Shown here: positions 23,804 to 34,706 of the stretch, in pieces
How positions within the stretch are numbered: the stretch's first letter is position 1
Layout of the letters: every line of letters starts with the position of its first letter
Origin: Obelidium mucronatum
Taxonomy: Eukaryota > Chytridiomycota > Chytridiomycetes > Chytridiales > Chytriomycetaceae
Direction: 5' to 3'
NCBI GenBank assembly: GCA_025765595.1
Contig: JAIVFH010000021.1
Location: forward strand, 62,001-126,000
Length of the DNA: 64,000 bases
The notes under the pieces: model-generated
Database searches by the model: none
Told to the model about the DNA's origin: nothing
What the model saw: only the letters and a program-made list of their open reading frames with translations
Position numbers and translations under genes: made by a program

Positions 23804-26800
23804 ATGCGTTGTGCATATGGTTGCCGAAAGCAGTTCAATAGGCAGGAGGATCTCATCCGCCATGTCCAATTGAAGCATCCACAAGCATTCAGGCAAGCTT
23901 TGACATCAACCAATGTGGCTCTGCAAGCCAGCCGTTTGGAAACAGCTGAAGTAGTCGACAATGAATATCCAATCCCGCCTCCTTCGGAAATCGAGTCCAT
24001 TGTTGAAGACGACTTTCCTGATGAAATTCCAGAGTTGCATGCACGCTATGGTTTGTTTTGAATGCTGCATCATAGTGAATAATCCCATTAAATGCCGTTT
24101 CCTGTAAGGTATTCCCGTCAACAATTTGGTGTGCAGAAACTACGATGCAGTCACTATTGCGCACGTTCGCCAACAATTCAGTGATGCCGATCTTGATTTT
24201 GTACAACATGTTATCCTTGACACTCCAATGGGCCAAAACGCAATTTCACAGTAAGAACTGCTCTTGATTCTTCATTGCCATTTTCTTCTCATGGGCTCTT
24301 TTGGCTAGAACACTTGCATTCAATCGCCCACGGTTTCAGCCTGAACATATTCCATCATTTAAATCTGGGAAAGACTTGCATCAAAGACTGGACAGTTTGA
24401 AGCAATTGAGTGTGGTAATTAGCAGTTTTACTCTTGGTTAGTTCATCCTGTATTTTGTGATTCTAACCTGCAAATAAATCTCTAGGACTACAACAAAGTC
24501 AAAGTTCCTCTTATCAGCATCTTGCGCAACATGCCCCCACTGTACCACTTGCAAGCTCGTGGATACTATCAAAAGCGCCCGTGTTTTTTGTATCTTCGGT
24601 CTATGCGTGCGCTTATCCGTATCAGGTTGCAAGACAGCTCCCTTGACGGCAACTTTGCCTATTGTTTTACAGAGCAATATAGCTCTCGTGGTGAACGCCT
24701 CTATGATGAGGCTTATTCTGGAGACTACTGTGAGGAGCTTCAAAACCAACTACCAAATGGTGCTACGCCATTACTTGTGATATTATCTTCTGATGCTGCT
24801 TTGGCCACAAAAATTGGCAAGCAGTCATTTCACCCCTTAATCTTGGATTTTGGTTTGTGTTGTTTTTCTTGCGTTTGGTTTTAGGAATCTAATCCATCAC
24901 ATTGATCCTAGGCAACATCAATAAAAGCATCCGTAAGAAGTTGAATTCCCGATCCAGCACTTTGGTCACATATCTACCAATTATATCACCTCTGAAGAAG
25001 AGTCAAGTCAACTCTCCATTTCTTACTGCTTACAAGCGCGCCGTTATTCATTCTGCCTTGGCGTTAATCACGTTTGATATCAAAGAGTGGATCAAGGATG
25101 GAGCCGACCTTGTTAGTCCTGATGGGCAAATGCGCAAATTCTTCCCCTGTCTATTCAACTTCAATGGTGATTACCCAGAACAGACGTTGTTTTCGACTGT
25201 AAGCCCACTATGCAAGACTTTTCCAATGCCATGCTGCTTTGTTCCTGGGAAATCCTTGAGCGAATGCAAAAAATCATGCCTGTTCTGGGGACTGAAAACC
25301 ACGGAGATCATGAAACAAAAGTTTCGAACGTCTATGGCCAAAACTACGCTTACTCGAGTCGTCAACTCGTTTGCTGCAAATGGCCAAGTGCCCTTTGTTC
25401 ACAATGCTTTTTATGATTTGGGGCCAACGTTTTGTATACATTCAGCAATTACTCCTGATTCGATGCATGTCATTTATATTGGAATCTTTGGTTATCATCT
25501 CTGGAGTGTCACGAAGATGATGATTAAAGAACGACATGGAGATGCTGGTAACGACAGAGTCGATTCACGATTTGCTTTGGTTCCAACCTACCCGAAATTC
25601 CATCACTATCCTAAAGGTGTTTGCAGTTTAAGCCACCTGACCAAAAAAGACTTCAAAAGCATCATGTTGCAGCTGCTACCGTGTATTGTTGATTTGGTTC
25701 CAAGTGACGTGACAATTTGCCTACGCACCTTTCTGGACATTTCAATGATGATTTCAAATACTTCCCATACAAGTGCGTCTTTGGATTCCTTGGAGGAGAA
25801 GTTGGTTGCATTTGACGGTCAGCTTGAGGTCTTTCGCGGAACAAAGAAAATGAATTTTCCGAAAATGCACTCGTTGAGCTGCTTTCCAAGAGCGATTAGA
25901 AGATTTGGGGGACCCGATTCATTCGGAACTGAGCATATGGAAGCCACACAGCAGTTCAATGTTGTCAAAGCATACGCTAGAACAAATCATAAAGATTCTG
26001 AAGAGCAAATGATTCGCCACATTACTCGGATCGATAAAGTCTTTGCGATTAGGAGACTCTTGGGTGGAAATGAAGTGGCGGATACAGCAACAAGTGGACA
26101 GCAAAATATCAAGAGTGTCACTTTGGTTTCTAGTATTCGTGGCTTTTATGCATGGGATCTGGAAAACCGTAATCCTGCTTATCAAGGCTTTGAAAAAAAG
26201 TTAAAACGGTACTTTACTTCTCACGTTCTGTCTGATGGCTTGGTAACCAGTTCTGATTAGATAACTTTGAAGGCCATTCTAATCATCTATTTTGCTCAGC
26301 TCTTGCAGTATCGAACGTTAAAGCTGGTGGATTATGATGAGGACAATTGTGCCATTGTTGATTTTATCAGGATCACAGCAACATCACAGCTCGACAGCTT
26401 CTGCATCTATAGATCATCATTGGTCAAGCCCCCGCCAATGGAAGTGGGACTTGCCGGTACAGACTTGTTTGTTGGAAAACCACTGCGATTTTTCTCTGCT
26501 GCAGTTGAGGGAACCACGAATATGTCTTTCGCTCTTTTGCAACGATACCAGGCACTTCCAACTGAAAACCAAAATGACACAGGTTGTTTTATTTTGGAGC
26601 CTTTTTCGGCAGCAACGGGAGGTTTCATCATTGTGCCTGTGGATGCCATCGAGGCTAGAGCACACATGATTCCTTATTTTCAGGATGGAGAGGAAGGGAG
26701 ATCTGGAAAGGTATACTTGAACTCATATGCAGAAAAATACCTTTGGTCATCAATTGCCTGTAGTCAAGATGTACCTGACTTGCCTGATTCTGACATAGAG

Positions 26801-26812
26801 TCAGACTCCTAA
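23804..26812 (+). CDS. Plavaka-family transposase
   Basis: Begins with a C2H2 zinc finger (CAYGCRKQFNRQEDLIRHVQLKH), then an acidic linker. The core contains LLVILSSDAALATKIGKQSFHPL, LGNINKSIRKK, STLVTYLPI, GADLVSPDGQMRKFFP and GDYPEQTLF, the series seen in fungal Plavaka transposases (D-x-G.....P.Y..LGNI.K..R, DG..R...P, DYPEQ). The end carries the conserved FIIVPVDAIEARAHMIPYF and KVYLNSYAEKYLW. Introns with clean GT-AG sites remove every stop, including one of about 55 bases (26242-26296) that removes the apparent TAG at 26258. I found no disabling lesion. Confidence 0.85.
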
Positions 26813-27109
26813 ATGCATTTAATACTTCAAAAGGTTCAAATAAGTGCAGTGAAATGAATAAATGATGTTTAGTATGTATTGCATATGTCAATTTTGCATC
26901 CTTCAAATGTCATATGCATACCTTTTCCATCTAGATTGCACAGGCAATGCATTTGATATCTTGATTTTGCATTCCAATGAATTATCTGTATTTACAATGC
27001 ATTTTGCGCACATTCCCTGGATTTAATATGCTTGTCTTCCAGTTTTATGCATTTAAATGCAACTGAAATGTCTGGAATGCATATTTGCGACTCAGCCGAT
27101 TTCCAGATG
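26810..27109 (+). repeat. Right terminal/subterminal repeat region of the transposon
   Basis: It mirrors the left end: AAATGCATTTAATAC, GCATATGCATACC, GCAATGCATTTG, TTTGCATTCC, ACAATGCATTTTG, ATGCATTTAAATGCA and GGAATGCATATTTG precede the terminal CCAGATG. The motifs occur in both orientations. Confidence 0.7.
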
Positions 27110-27496
27110 ACCTTTTCGAAGGAAACTCTTCATTTGATTGTAGGCACTGGTATCCGGAGCGGCAACAAACCAAGAAGGGTTGTTTATGCGTTGAACTCCT
27201 GCAAGAGTGAACTGGACTTTTCCCGTATAATCGGCATTCAAGACTTGAAGTTGTTTTTGGATTGTTGCATCTGACAAATCTCCGTTCTGAGCACCCGCAC
27301 CCTTGGTTATGACATGGAAATAAGTCGGGACTACAATCGCAGCTGTTGCAAAGTTGGAAGTGAAGTTGGCGGCGAGGAAGCTTTGGAAGCTTGATTCAAT
27401 CTCTTGGAATTGCTGTGGAGCAAGTTCTGCGACTCCACACCTGGCAGCGACCGAGGTAACAAGAACGAAGGAAGACAGTAACTCAAGCAGATGCAT
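27110..27496 (-). pseudogene. 5' half of the split M43 metalloprotease gene
   Basis: Start at 27496: a signal peptide (MHLLELLSSFVLVTSVAARC) and prodomain (IESSFQSFLAANF, VPTYFHVITKG, DATIQKQLQVLNADY, NNPSWF) identical in layout to the intact paralogues at 29103 and 31521. It ends at SFLRKG exactly where those continue with GGPETLNIY. The transposon adds a few residues and a stop. The start corresponds to the paralogue starts; the Met seven codons upstream is less likely. Confidence 0.9.
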
Positions 27497-27532
27497 ATTT
27501 TTCTGGTCCTGAAACATGGAAGCAGTGTTGGC

Positions 27533-27540
27533 TTATATAA
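27533..27540 (-). promoter_or_regulatory. TATA box of the split protease
   Basis: TTATATAA, 37 bases upstream of the start at 27496. The same spacing is seen in the paralogue at 30116 (TATATAAA) and a similar AT box in the CRAL-TRIO gene at 28924, which implies a very short leader. Confidence 0.55.
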
Positions 27541-28015
27541 CCCCAAAAGCACGAAAAATTCTATCGCAGTTTCTGTTTCACCATCAACTGGTCGTTCTTG
27601 TGGCTTATGATGCAATTTGGACGGCAACAAATATAATTTTTTGATGATGGTGGACCCCACTCCAGCGAAGGGAGTTAACATGCAAATAAGTTCACTGAGT
27701 TGAGTAGCATTGTTTCTATTTCAGAGATCAACGCGAAGAAAACTTGAAGCATTATAAAGTTTTTTTGGAGATAGTTGAGCAAAGTGAAACCATTTCAAAA
27801 ATAGCCACACCTAACCACCACATCTTCAGTTTTGCTGGTGTTGCAGTTGTTGGAGAAGGCCGGAAGGGAGATAGATGCAGTGAGGGCCGTTGGCTCAAGT
27901 ACCCTGTTAATTAAACTTTCGCCACTATTGTTGCAGTCTGGAAAATTTCTGATACCGGGTTCAATTGATTTATTCAACGACATTCACTCCTCAGCTATTT
28001 CGAATACAGATCGTA
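27541..28015. other. Intergenic between split protease and CRAL-TRIO gene
   Basis: Upstream region of the split protease and 3' flank of the CRAL-TRIO gene. I see no supported gene; the short open frames on either strand have no motif or splice support. Confidence 0.4.
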
Positions 28016-28924
28016 TCACTCTTCAGAATCATCATTCAATCCCATCTTTTCAAATTGAGCATCGATTTCATCAAAGTCCATATTCGACGCAATAGACATG
28101 GCAGTCTCAGGCCGAAGCGTGAGATCTACATCAGGGACCTTGTATGTCTTCCAGTTGATTGTGCTGATATCAATTGGTTCGTAACGCAATCCTTCACGGG
28201 CGTATTCCTCGCGAATAAATTCTTCCATATCAGCACGGGCATACTCCCTCAAACGGAGTCCGCCAAAATCAACTGGGATTAGAGAAACATCCATCAGACT
28301 TGACAACTCCGTCGACTTGATAAAATGTGTTTTCGCAAATCCTGCATTCTTGGCAATCCGCAAGAAGGCATTCCAAAATTTGATGGTAACCTTGCTTGCA
28401 TTAAAAATATATGCAATTGAATCCGTAGAATGAGTTGGTTGGCAGGCTTTGGCTTCATCCAGACGTTTGTACAGACTGGGGCGGAAATGCTTGAGCTTGA
28501 CACCTTCCATGTCAATGAGCATACAAAAGTCTCCGGTGCTGCTACCTTCACGCATCATCCAGAAATATGCCCACATCACAAAGTTAGCCTGGTGCTGGAT
28601 TGGGATTTCTCTGGCCTCCTTGGGTGTACGGCGTAAAGAAATAGGCCTTCCTTCGCGGTCTTTGGCGTTAGGCACGAAAGTCTGAGTTTCCGCCAACAAG
28701 AAGGCATGGATATGAACGATCGAAACTCTCTTTCTTTGATGACCGAAGACTTCCTTGTGCCACTTTGCGCAGTTATTGAGAGCTCTAAGCGTTTCGGCAA
28801 CGTTGTTCTTGTGGAAAATAAGCGACTGGGAGACAATATGTGATTCAAAGTTGGCATCCCGAAGGAAATCGTCCTTATCGATCTGCTCTAGAAGATCAAT
28901 GAGAGCTGTTTCGTAGGATGGCAT
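28016..28924 (-). CDS. CRAL-TRIO (Sec14-like) lipid-binding protein
   Basis: An intronless 302-residue paralogue of 8168-9076, the same length and with the same acidic tail ending NDDSEE. Conserved segments: NNCAKWHKEVFGHQ, VSIVHIHAFLL, DREGRPI, CMLIDMEGVKLKHFRP, AYIFNASKV and VSLIPVDFGGLR. It differs at many positions throughout, so this is an older duplicate than the tandem pair near 8 kb. It lies among M43 protease genes in the same orientation. Confidence 0.88.
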   Translation of the reverse strand: MPSYETALIDLLEQIDKDDFLRDANFESHIVSQSLIFHKNNVAETLRALNNCAKWHKEVFGHQRKRVSIVHIHAFLLAETQTFVPNAKDREGRPISLRRTPKEAREIPIQHQANFVMWAYFWMMREGSSTGDFCMLIDMEGVKLKHFRPSLYKRLDEAKACQPTHSTDSIAYIFNASKVTIKFWNAFLRIAKNAGFAKTHFIKSTELSSLMDVSLIPVDFGGLRLREYARADMEEFIREEYAREGLRYEPIDISTINWKTYKVPDVDLTLRPETAMSIASNMDFDEIDAQFEKMGLNDDSEE

Positions 28925-28960
28925 GGGAAAGATACTGGTACATCGTCATTTGATGGCTGC

Positions 28961-28968
28961 TTAAATAT
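28961..28968 (-). promoter_or_regulatory. TATA-like box of the CRAL-TRIO gene
   Basis: ATATTTAA on the minus strand, 37 bases upstream of the start at 28924, the same spacing as the TATA boxes of the neighbouring protease genes. Confidence 0.4.
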
Positions 28969-29102
28969 CTATTGCCAGCTGAGTTCAACTTCTTGCCAAG
29001 GCGTCAAGCCTCTTTTTTTATACACAAGGGAATGAACATATTCAATAATGTTCATATGTTCTTTATTTAAATAAAGAGTTGTCGTGCAGAAAGAGAATGA
29101 AT

Positions 29103-30116
29103 TTAGCAACCGGTATACCAGACCTGCCAAGTGTGTGGTGCGTTTCCTCCACACACATACATTGTGCCTGATGAGCATTGGTTTGAACCGAAAGCCCCAC
29201 AACGCGCACCAGCCGTGACGCCACCAGAAGTCGGCCCTGTTGTTTTTGTTGGTTTTGTTGGTTTTGTTGGGGTTTTCGTTGGCTTTGGAGGTGCTGGTTG
29301 CGGAGCTCCAGTGTTTCTGTACATTTGGTGGTACGTGAGCATTCTTTCATACTGTCCAGCAGTAAATTGATTCATGCAAGCATCGTTGGAATAGTCCATA
29401 AAGTTGCGAACTGGGTCCAACCCAGCAGCTCCAGGACAACTGTCTCGTCCGACAGCGCAAGAACCAGCCGGCGAAGCTTCTGCAGGAGTATCCGAGACAT
29501 AGTCTCCTGGACCAGAACAACCTCCTTGGAACGTGTGGTACAGACCAAGCCAGTGGCCTACTTCGTGGACAGTCACCTTCCCGCGATTGTATCCTTGAGT
29601 AGAACTTCCTGGCAAGGTTCCGAAATCAATGACAACACCATCGTCTTTTGGGGCTGACGAATAGGATGTGGGGAACGTTGCATATCCAAAGAGACTGTTA
29701 CCAAGACTGGTGGTGTAAATATTGAGAGACTCTGGTCCACCACGGCGGAGTGAATTCTTCATGGCTGTTTGAGAAGGGCTGCTTGGCCCAGTGTTGAACC
29801 AGCTGGGATTCGATTGTCTGGTAGTACCAGCCATGACGAATTGAAATCTGCCACCATAATCTTGATTGAGAACTTGAAGCTGTTGCTGAATCATGGAGTC
29901 AGACACACTGCCTTGAGTTCCAGATGTGATGACATGGAAATAGGTTGGAATCGTTGGTACCGCCAATGAAGCAAATGAAGCCAAGTTGGCGTTACGGAAG
30001 CTCTGGAAGTTGGATTCCACTTCACGGAGAACATCGGGAGACAAATCGGCAACACCGCAGTTGGCGGAGACAAGGGAAGAAGCGATTGAGGCCAATAGAA
30101 TAGTGAAAACGTGCAT
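29103..30116 (-). CDS. Secreted M43-type zinc metalloprotease
   Basis: An intronless 337-residue protein from the Met at 30116 (MHVFTILLASIASSLVSANC signal peptide); an upstream in-frame Met at 30137 would bury the signal. The prodomain is followed by the catalytic [11 protein letters not shown] (three zinc ligands and catalytic Glu) and Met-turn NFMDYS, the pattern of the M43 (pappalysin/cytophagalysin-like) group. A Pro/Thr/Lys linker follows. The C terminus is a ~35-residue Cys module (CGAFGSNQCSSG...CGG...WQVWYTGC), which may bind a carbohydrate or protein surface. Likely role: extracellular protein degradation. Confidence 0.93.
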   Translation of the reverse strand: MHVFTILLASIASSLVSANCGVADLSPDVLREVESNFQSFRNANLASFASLAVPTIPTYFHVITSGTQGSVSDSMIQQQLQVLNQDYGGRFQFVMAGTTRQSNPSWFNTGPSSPSQTAMKNSLRRGGPESLNIYTTSLGNSLFGYATFPTSYSSAPKDDGVVIDFGTLPGSSTQGYNRGKVTVHEVGHWLGLYHTFQGGCSGPGDYVSDTPAEASPAGSCAVGRDSCPGAAGLDPVRNFMDYSNDACMNQFTAGQYERMLTYHQMYRNTGAPQPAPPKPTKTPTKPTKPTKTTGPTSGGVTAGARCGAFGSNQCSSGTMYVCGGNAPHTWQVWYTGC

Positions 30117-30153
30117 TTTGTGTGGGGCAAGAGACATGACTTATTCCCCAGGC

Positions 30154-30161
30154 TTTATATA
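30154..30161 (-). promoter_or_regulatory. TATA box of the M43 protease
   Basis: TATATAAA on the minus strand, 38 bases upstream of the start at 30116, matching the spacing at the split paralogue. Confidence 0.55.
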
Positions 30162-30328
30162 CTTACTGCGAGGCTGAAACAAACTAAATTTTCTCCAACA
30201 CGCGTTTCAAGAGTGTTTCCGATCTCCAGCTTGATTTTTTGAAATGACTTCTGAAACAAAATTGATTTTCGAAGAGTTTGAACTTGATGTGGTGATGCAA
30301 ATTTATTCTGAGATTCAAGCACGCGATA

Positions 30329-31342
30329 TTAGCAGGATTCGTACCATAATTTCCATTCATATGGAGCCTGTCCTCCACAAAAGTATGTTTTGCTCTCGAA
30401 ACACTCACTGCGGCCAAAATTATCGCATGGGCTTCCGACCGAAATGACTGATTTATCATTGTCGGTTTCAGTAAGAACAGCTGCTTCATCGTCGGACAGA
30501 TTAGAGTCTTCGGCAAAGGAACGAAATCCAGCGCCGTTCCGTCTATAAATCTGATACTGTGATGCCATTCGTGAATACTGCCCAGGAGTGAACTGGTTCA
30601 AGCAAGAATCAAAAGAATAATCCATATAGTTGTTGACCGGATCTCTTCCGGCGCTATTCCTGCAAGTATCGCGATTGGTAGGGCAACCACTTGCTGGAGA
30701 AGCTTCAGCCGGAGTGTCGCCAACAAAGTCACCATTCCCAGTACAGCCGCCTTGAAATGTATGATAAAGTCCAAGCCAGTGGCCAACTTCATGGACGCTA
30801 GTCTTTCCTTGATTAAAATTCTGGATGGAGCCACCAGGAAAAGTACCAAAGCTGATGACAACTCCATCGTCTTTTGGAAACGATCTGTAAGATACTGGTA
30901 GAGTAGCAATACCCAAAAGTCCAGCACCGGGGTTACTACTGTAGATGTTAGGGTTTCGGGGACCACCTTTTCGGAGAGCGCGTTTCATAGGCATTGTATC
31001 CAGGGCTACCAGGGACACCATTGAACCAAGTAGGATTACGTTGACGAGAAGTTCCTGCCAGAACAAATCGGAACTTTCCAGTGTATGCTTGATTCAATAC
31101 TTGGATTTGCTTGTTGGATAGTGGCATCCGCGATTCTTCCCCGACGGCCATCGGTGATGATATGAAACCAGGTCGGGATGGTAGGAGGTCCAGCTAATGC
31201 GAAGGAAGATATCGAAGTGTTTGCCATAAAGCCTTGGAATGAAGGATTCGGCCTGCTCCAAGAATGCTGTTGGGAGTTGAGCCATTCCACATCTGGCGTA
31301 AATGCTAGCTGCAATGGATAGGATGAGGAGAACCAACTTCAT
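30329..31342 (-). pseudogene. M43 metalloprotease with three frame breaks
   Basis: Signal peptide at 31342 (MKLVLLILSIAASIYARC). The coding sequence then needs one base skipped at each of three places: near 31245 (AATCCTTC), near 31105 (AAGCAAAT) and near 30990 (GCCT). From about 30988 the frame is clean through [11 protein letters not shown] and NYMDYS to the stop. The linker here is acidic (SNLSDDEAAVLTETDND) rather than Pro/Thr-rich, and the Cys module ends YEWKLWYESC. All three breaks are single extra bases, as in other genes of this window, so it could be an intact gene with sequence errors. Confidence 0.7.
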
Positions 31343-31520
31343 GACAAGTTTTCGGGTGGATAATTAGAGAAACATAGATTTTTAACTCTTTGTTTTCGAG
31401 GCCTGATCTTTTTTTCATTATCACTTTGCCCCAATTGAAGAAAAAAACCATGCTGAGAAAAGAAGCAATGTTGTCCATTACAAATCAAAAAGTGTAAAAC
31501 GTACAAAGAATCATAGAGGT

Positions 31521-32570
31521 TCAACATCCTTTGTACCAAACTTGCCAGGTGTAAGGCGCAGCGCCTCCGCAGACGTACATGGTTCCTGCAAGACACTGGC
31601 TGCTACCAAACGCGCCGCAAGCTCCTCCAACAGTTCCACCAGGAGAGCCACCGCCAGTAGAGCCACCGGTAGGCTTTGGTTTTGGTGTAACCTTCTTTGT
31701 TGTAGTGCGAGGCTTCGATGGTGGTGGTGGTGGTGGTGGCACTTGGGGTGCCGTTGTTCCTTGGTTCCTGTACATGGCATACTGCGACTGCATGCGTGCA
31801 AACTGACCAGCGGTAAACTCACTCAAACAGGAATCAATCGAGTAGTCCATGTAGTTATGGACGGGATCTGGTCCTCCACCAGGGCAGGTATCGCGATTTG
31901 TTGGACATCCAGATGCTGGGGAAGATTCAGCAGGAGTATCCATCACATAGTCTCCAGCGGTTTCAGAACATCCTCCTTGAAAAGTGTGGTAGAGACCAAG
32001 CCAATGTCCAACCTCGTGTGTAGCAGTCTTTCCGAGGTTGTAGTTTGGACTGCTGCCTCCTGGAAAAGTTCCAAAGCTGATGACAACTCCATCATCTTTT
32101 GGTGACGATCCATACGATGATGGAAATGTTGCAATCCCAAGAAGACCACTACCGGGGTTGCTACTGTAAATGTTGAGGGTTTCTGGTCCACCCTTTCGCA
32201 GGGAAGCTTTCATTGAGTTGTAGCCTTGGCTTCCCGGACTTCCATTGAACCAAGCAGAATTTTGTTGTCTGGTAGTTCCAGCCAGGGTGAATTGGAACTT
32301 TCCTTGATAGTCTTGGTTCAGAACTTGTATTTGTTGTTGAACTTGGGAATCCGAGACGGATCCACGAGAACCATCAGTGACGATGTGAACCCAAGTTGGA
32401 ATCGTTGGTGCTGCCAAAGAGGAAAACGAGGCAAAGTTGGCAGTATGGAAGCTCTGGAAACTTGATTCGACCTGTCGAAGCACCGTTGGTGGCAGGTCCG
32501 TCATGCCACATCGTGCATTAACATAGGATATTGCAGTCAGTAAAATGAGTAAGACTGTTGTCGAAGGCAT
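31521..32570 (-). CDS. Secreted M43-type zinc metalloprotease
   Basis: Intronless, 349 residues. Signal peptide 1-20, prodomain to about 125, [11 protein letters not shown] starting at residue 185, Met-turn NYMDYS at 239-244. Next comes a Pro-rich linker with an 8-proline run and Lys/Thr, and a C-terminal Cys module (CGAFGSSQCLAGTMYVCGG). It is the closest intact relative of the frameshifted copy beside it. It diverges from the deubiquitinase gene, sharing a ~130-base intergenic region. Confidence 0.94.
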   Translation of the reverse strand: MPSTTVLLILLTAISYVNARCGMTDLPPTVLRQVESSFQSFHTANFASFSSLAAPTIPTWVHIVTDGSRGSVSDSQVQQQIQVLNQDYQGKFQFTLAGTTRQQNSAWFNGSPGSQGYNSMKASLRKGGPETLNIYSSNPGSGLLGIATFPSSYGSSPKDDGVVISFGTFPGGSSPNYNLGKTATHEVGHWLGLYHTFQGGCSETAGDYVMDTPAESSPASGCPTNRDTCPGGGPDPVHNYMDYSIDSCLSEFTAGQFARMQSQYAMYRNQGTTAPQVPPPPPPPSKPRTTTKKVTPKPKPTGGSTGGGSPGGTVGGACGAFGSSQCLAGTMYVCGGAAPYTWQVWYKGC

Positions 32571-32697
32571 TGGATATTTTGAAACTTATAGGATGCTATG
32601 AAACAAATTGAATTTAGTCACAACTCCTTACAAATGCCTTCTGAGTAATGAGATTTTGTGTGTTTGTGAGGTTTGTTGTAACAGGGCGTCTTCTTCT

Positions 32698-34587
32698 ATG
32701 TCAGATAATAAAATGCTGCAGTGGATATCACGAAGCAAAGATGCCAGTGGAGCACAAAACCCACCCGGAAAGACGGGAGGTCCCTCTTTGGACTGGCTAA
32801 ACGGAAGCAGCGAGAGATATTACGGACTGGAGAATGTATGCAAGGATCACCCGATGACGTCTATTTAACATCAAATCCAGTTTGGAAACACTTGCTACTG
32901 CAACTCAGTGCTGCAAGGCGCTGTACTTTAGTCTTCCTTTTCGTGCCTGTGTTTTAGCGTATTCGTATCCGCTCTCGTCAGCCGTTCTTGCTGCTGCCTC
33001 TTCGAACCTTCCGCTTCCCCCTCTCGATGAACAGCCAGTCCCTATTTCAAGCGTAAACTCATCAACTTCGCTTCCTCTTTCTGCTCAAATTTCACAACTC
33101 GCAAACGAAAAGAACTCTGAAACTCTGCTGACAACCTTGCAAGACTTGTTTTCATCAATCAAATCGATGAAGAAACAAACTGGAGTTGTAAAACCAAACG
33201 CGTTCGTATCGCGGCTGAGGACTGAAAATGTCCTTGTTTCAAGGAACTACGCAGCAGGACGCGCAGGAGTTTTTGAACTATGTTCTCAATGCTATTGCCG
33301 AGATTCTTTTAAGGCACAAGCGCGAATATGTCGAGAAGCTAAAACTGCTACTGCCGGCAGTTCCTGGAAATGGGGAAAGTGACGTTGGTTCAGAGGGGTC
33401 GGAAAAGAAGGCATATAAACCTGACACTTGGGTTCACGAACTCTTTGAAGGTCTGCTAACAAATGAGACAAAATGTCTGACCTGCGAAACGGTATACAAT
33501 TTTTCTTTCTGTTCGGTGCCTGTTTGCTTGAAATCAATGTCTGTATTTTTTGCTCAGATAACGAACCGGGATGAAGCATTCCTTGACCTCTCTGTTGATA
33601 TTACCCAGCACTCATCCCTATCCACCTGTCTCCGCAACTTTTTCAACATCAGAAACGCTCTGTGCAAAGGACAAATTTTACTGTGATGTCTGTAAGTCTC
33701 TTCAAGAAGCCGAGAAGAGGATGAAGATAAAGAGCTTGCCCAATATTCTCGCCGTTCATCTGAAGAGGTTTAAATACCAAGAGAATTTGCAAAGGTTTAT
33801 TAAGCTAAATTATCGTGTTGTGTTTCCATTTGAGCTGAAGCTATTCAACACGGTATTTCTTTCAAACTGTTTTGATCTTTACGTTGCAGACTAAGCAAGT
33901 TTAAATAGAGCGACGACGCCGAGGATCCTGACAGATTATACAATTTGTCTTCAATTATTATTCACCTGGGAATTGGTCCTCACCAAGGTCACTATATCAG
34001 CATTGTCAAATCAAATGACCACTGGATTCTTTTCGACGATGAAAATGTGGACAGAATAGAGGAACATGAGCTGTCGAGGTTTTTTGGCGATTTGAATCAA
34101 CCAGGAACCGGGTACATGTTCTTTTACGAACGTGTTGGGTTTGACGTTAGCGACATTTTGGAGAGGATGAATCCAGGGAAAGGCAACATGGGGACGAGTA
34201 ACTCAAGCCAAAGTCACACAACTGGTGACACGACATTGAATCTGTCAACGACGAGCGGGTCTGTGCCAATAGCAATACCTACAACAACAAGCTTCGGGAG
34301 AGATGAAGCTGCTCCATCAAAGTTGGTAGCTTCAACTGTGTCCCCACCTCCTGTAACTTCAACTGCTGGTGGCGGAAGTTTCGGGTTCGGCTCCAAATTT
34401 AAAAGGCCCTCCTTCCACAATACGCATCCCAATCATTCTGCTTCGGAGCAGTAGCTCTGTTCCAGGAACTGCGGAATCTCGAGGTAGTGGCGAGTATCAT
34501 GGATCTGAAGTGGGAGCTCCTGCGCAGACTTCCGCAACGACGGAAGGTACATCAACTGCCACGTCTTGGTGGAAACGAAAGACCTGA
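32698..34587 (+). CDS. USP12/46-type ubiquitin hydrolase (creB/UBP9 group)
   Basis: Cysteine protease that removes ubiquitin; fungal relatives (CreB, Ubp9/13) act in carbon catabolite regulation with a WD40 partner. The start at 32698 gives SERYYGLEN, joined by a 45-base intron to [12 protein letters not shown] (catalytic Cys). It then has [10 protein letters not shown], a Cys4 zinc site (KCLTCE, FYCDVC), ILAVHLKRF, and the catalytic His box [12 protein letters not shown] with W.LFDDENV. Two single-base insertions break the frame, near 32920 (CAAGGCG) and 33232 (CCTTGTTT). A third near 34452 would replace a stop (34454) with a Ser/Gly-rich tail ending at 34587. All catalytic residues are present. 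Confidence 0.88.
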
Positions 34588-34706
34588 ATTATGCCGTATT
34601 ATATAATAAAGTAATGTTTAAAAAAGATGAATCAAATAGCCACTCTCCAAATTGAATGCGATGACACAACCGAACCCGCCGAGCAGTCGGGTATCCTATC
34701 TAGCCA

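Larger units (their letters stand above)
21691..27109 (+). mobile_element. Plavaka-like (CACTA-related) DNA transposon, 5.42 kb
   Basis: Bounded by inverted ends CATCTGGAAA (21691-21700) and its complement (27100-27109), inserted in an M43 protease codon. The flanks AC at 21689-21690 and 27110-27111 are a 2-bp duplication. The same bases can be read as a 3-bp ACC duplication (21689-21691 and 27110-27112), which would match the CACTA group. Inside are a transposase gene on the plus strand and a second gene on the minus strand, sharing the central ~300-bp region as a divergent promoter. Both terminal ~300 bp are rich in AAATGCAT-type motifs. The transposase looks intact, so the copy may be young or active. 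Confidence 0.9.

Noticed and set aside
26242..26296. Stop codon splitting the Plavaka transposase
   Set aside because: A clean GT-AG intron removes it and keeps the frame into the conserved C terminus.
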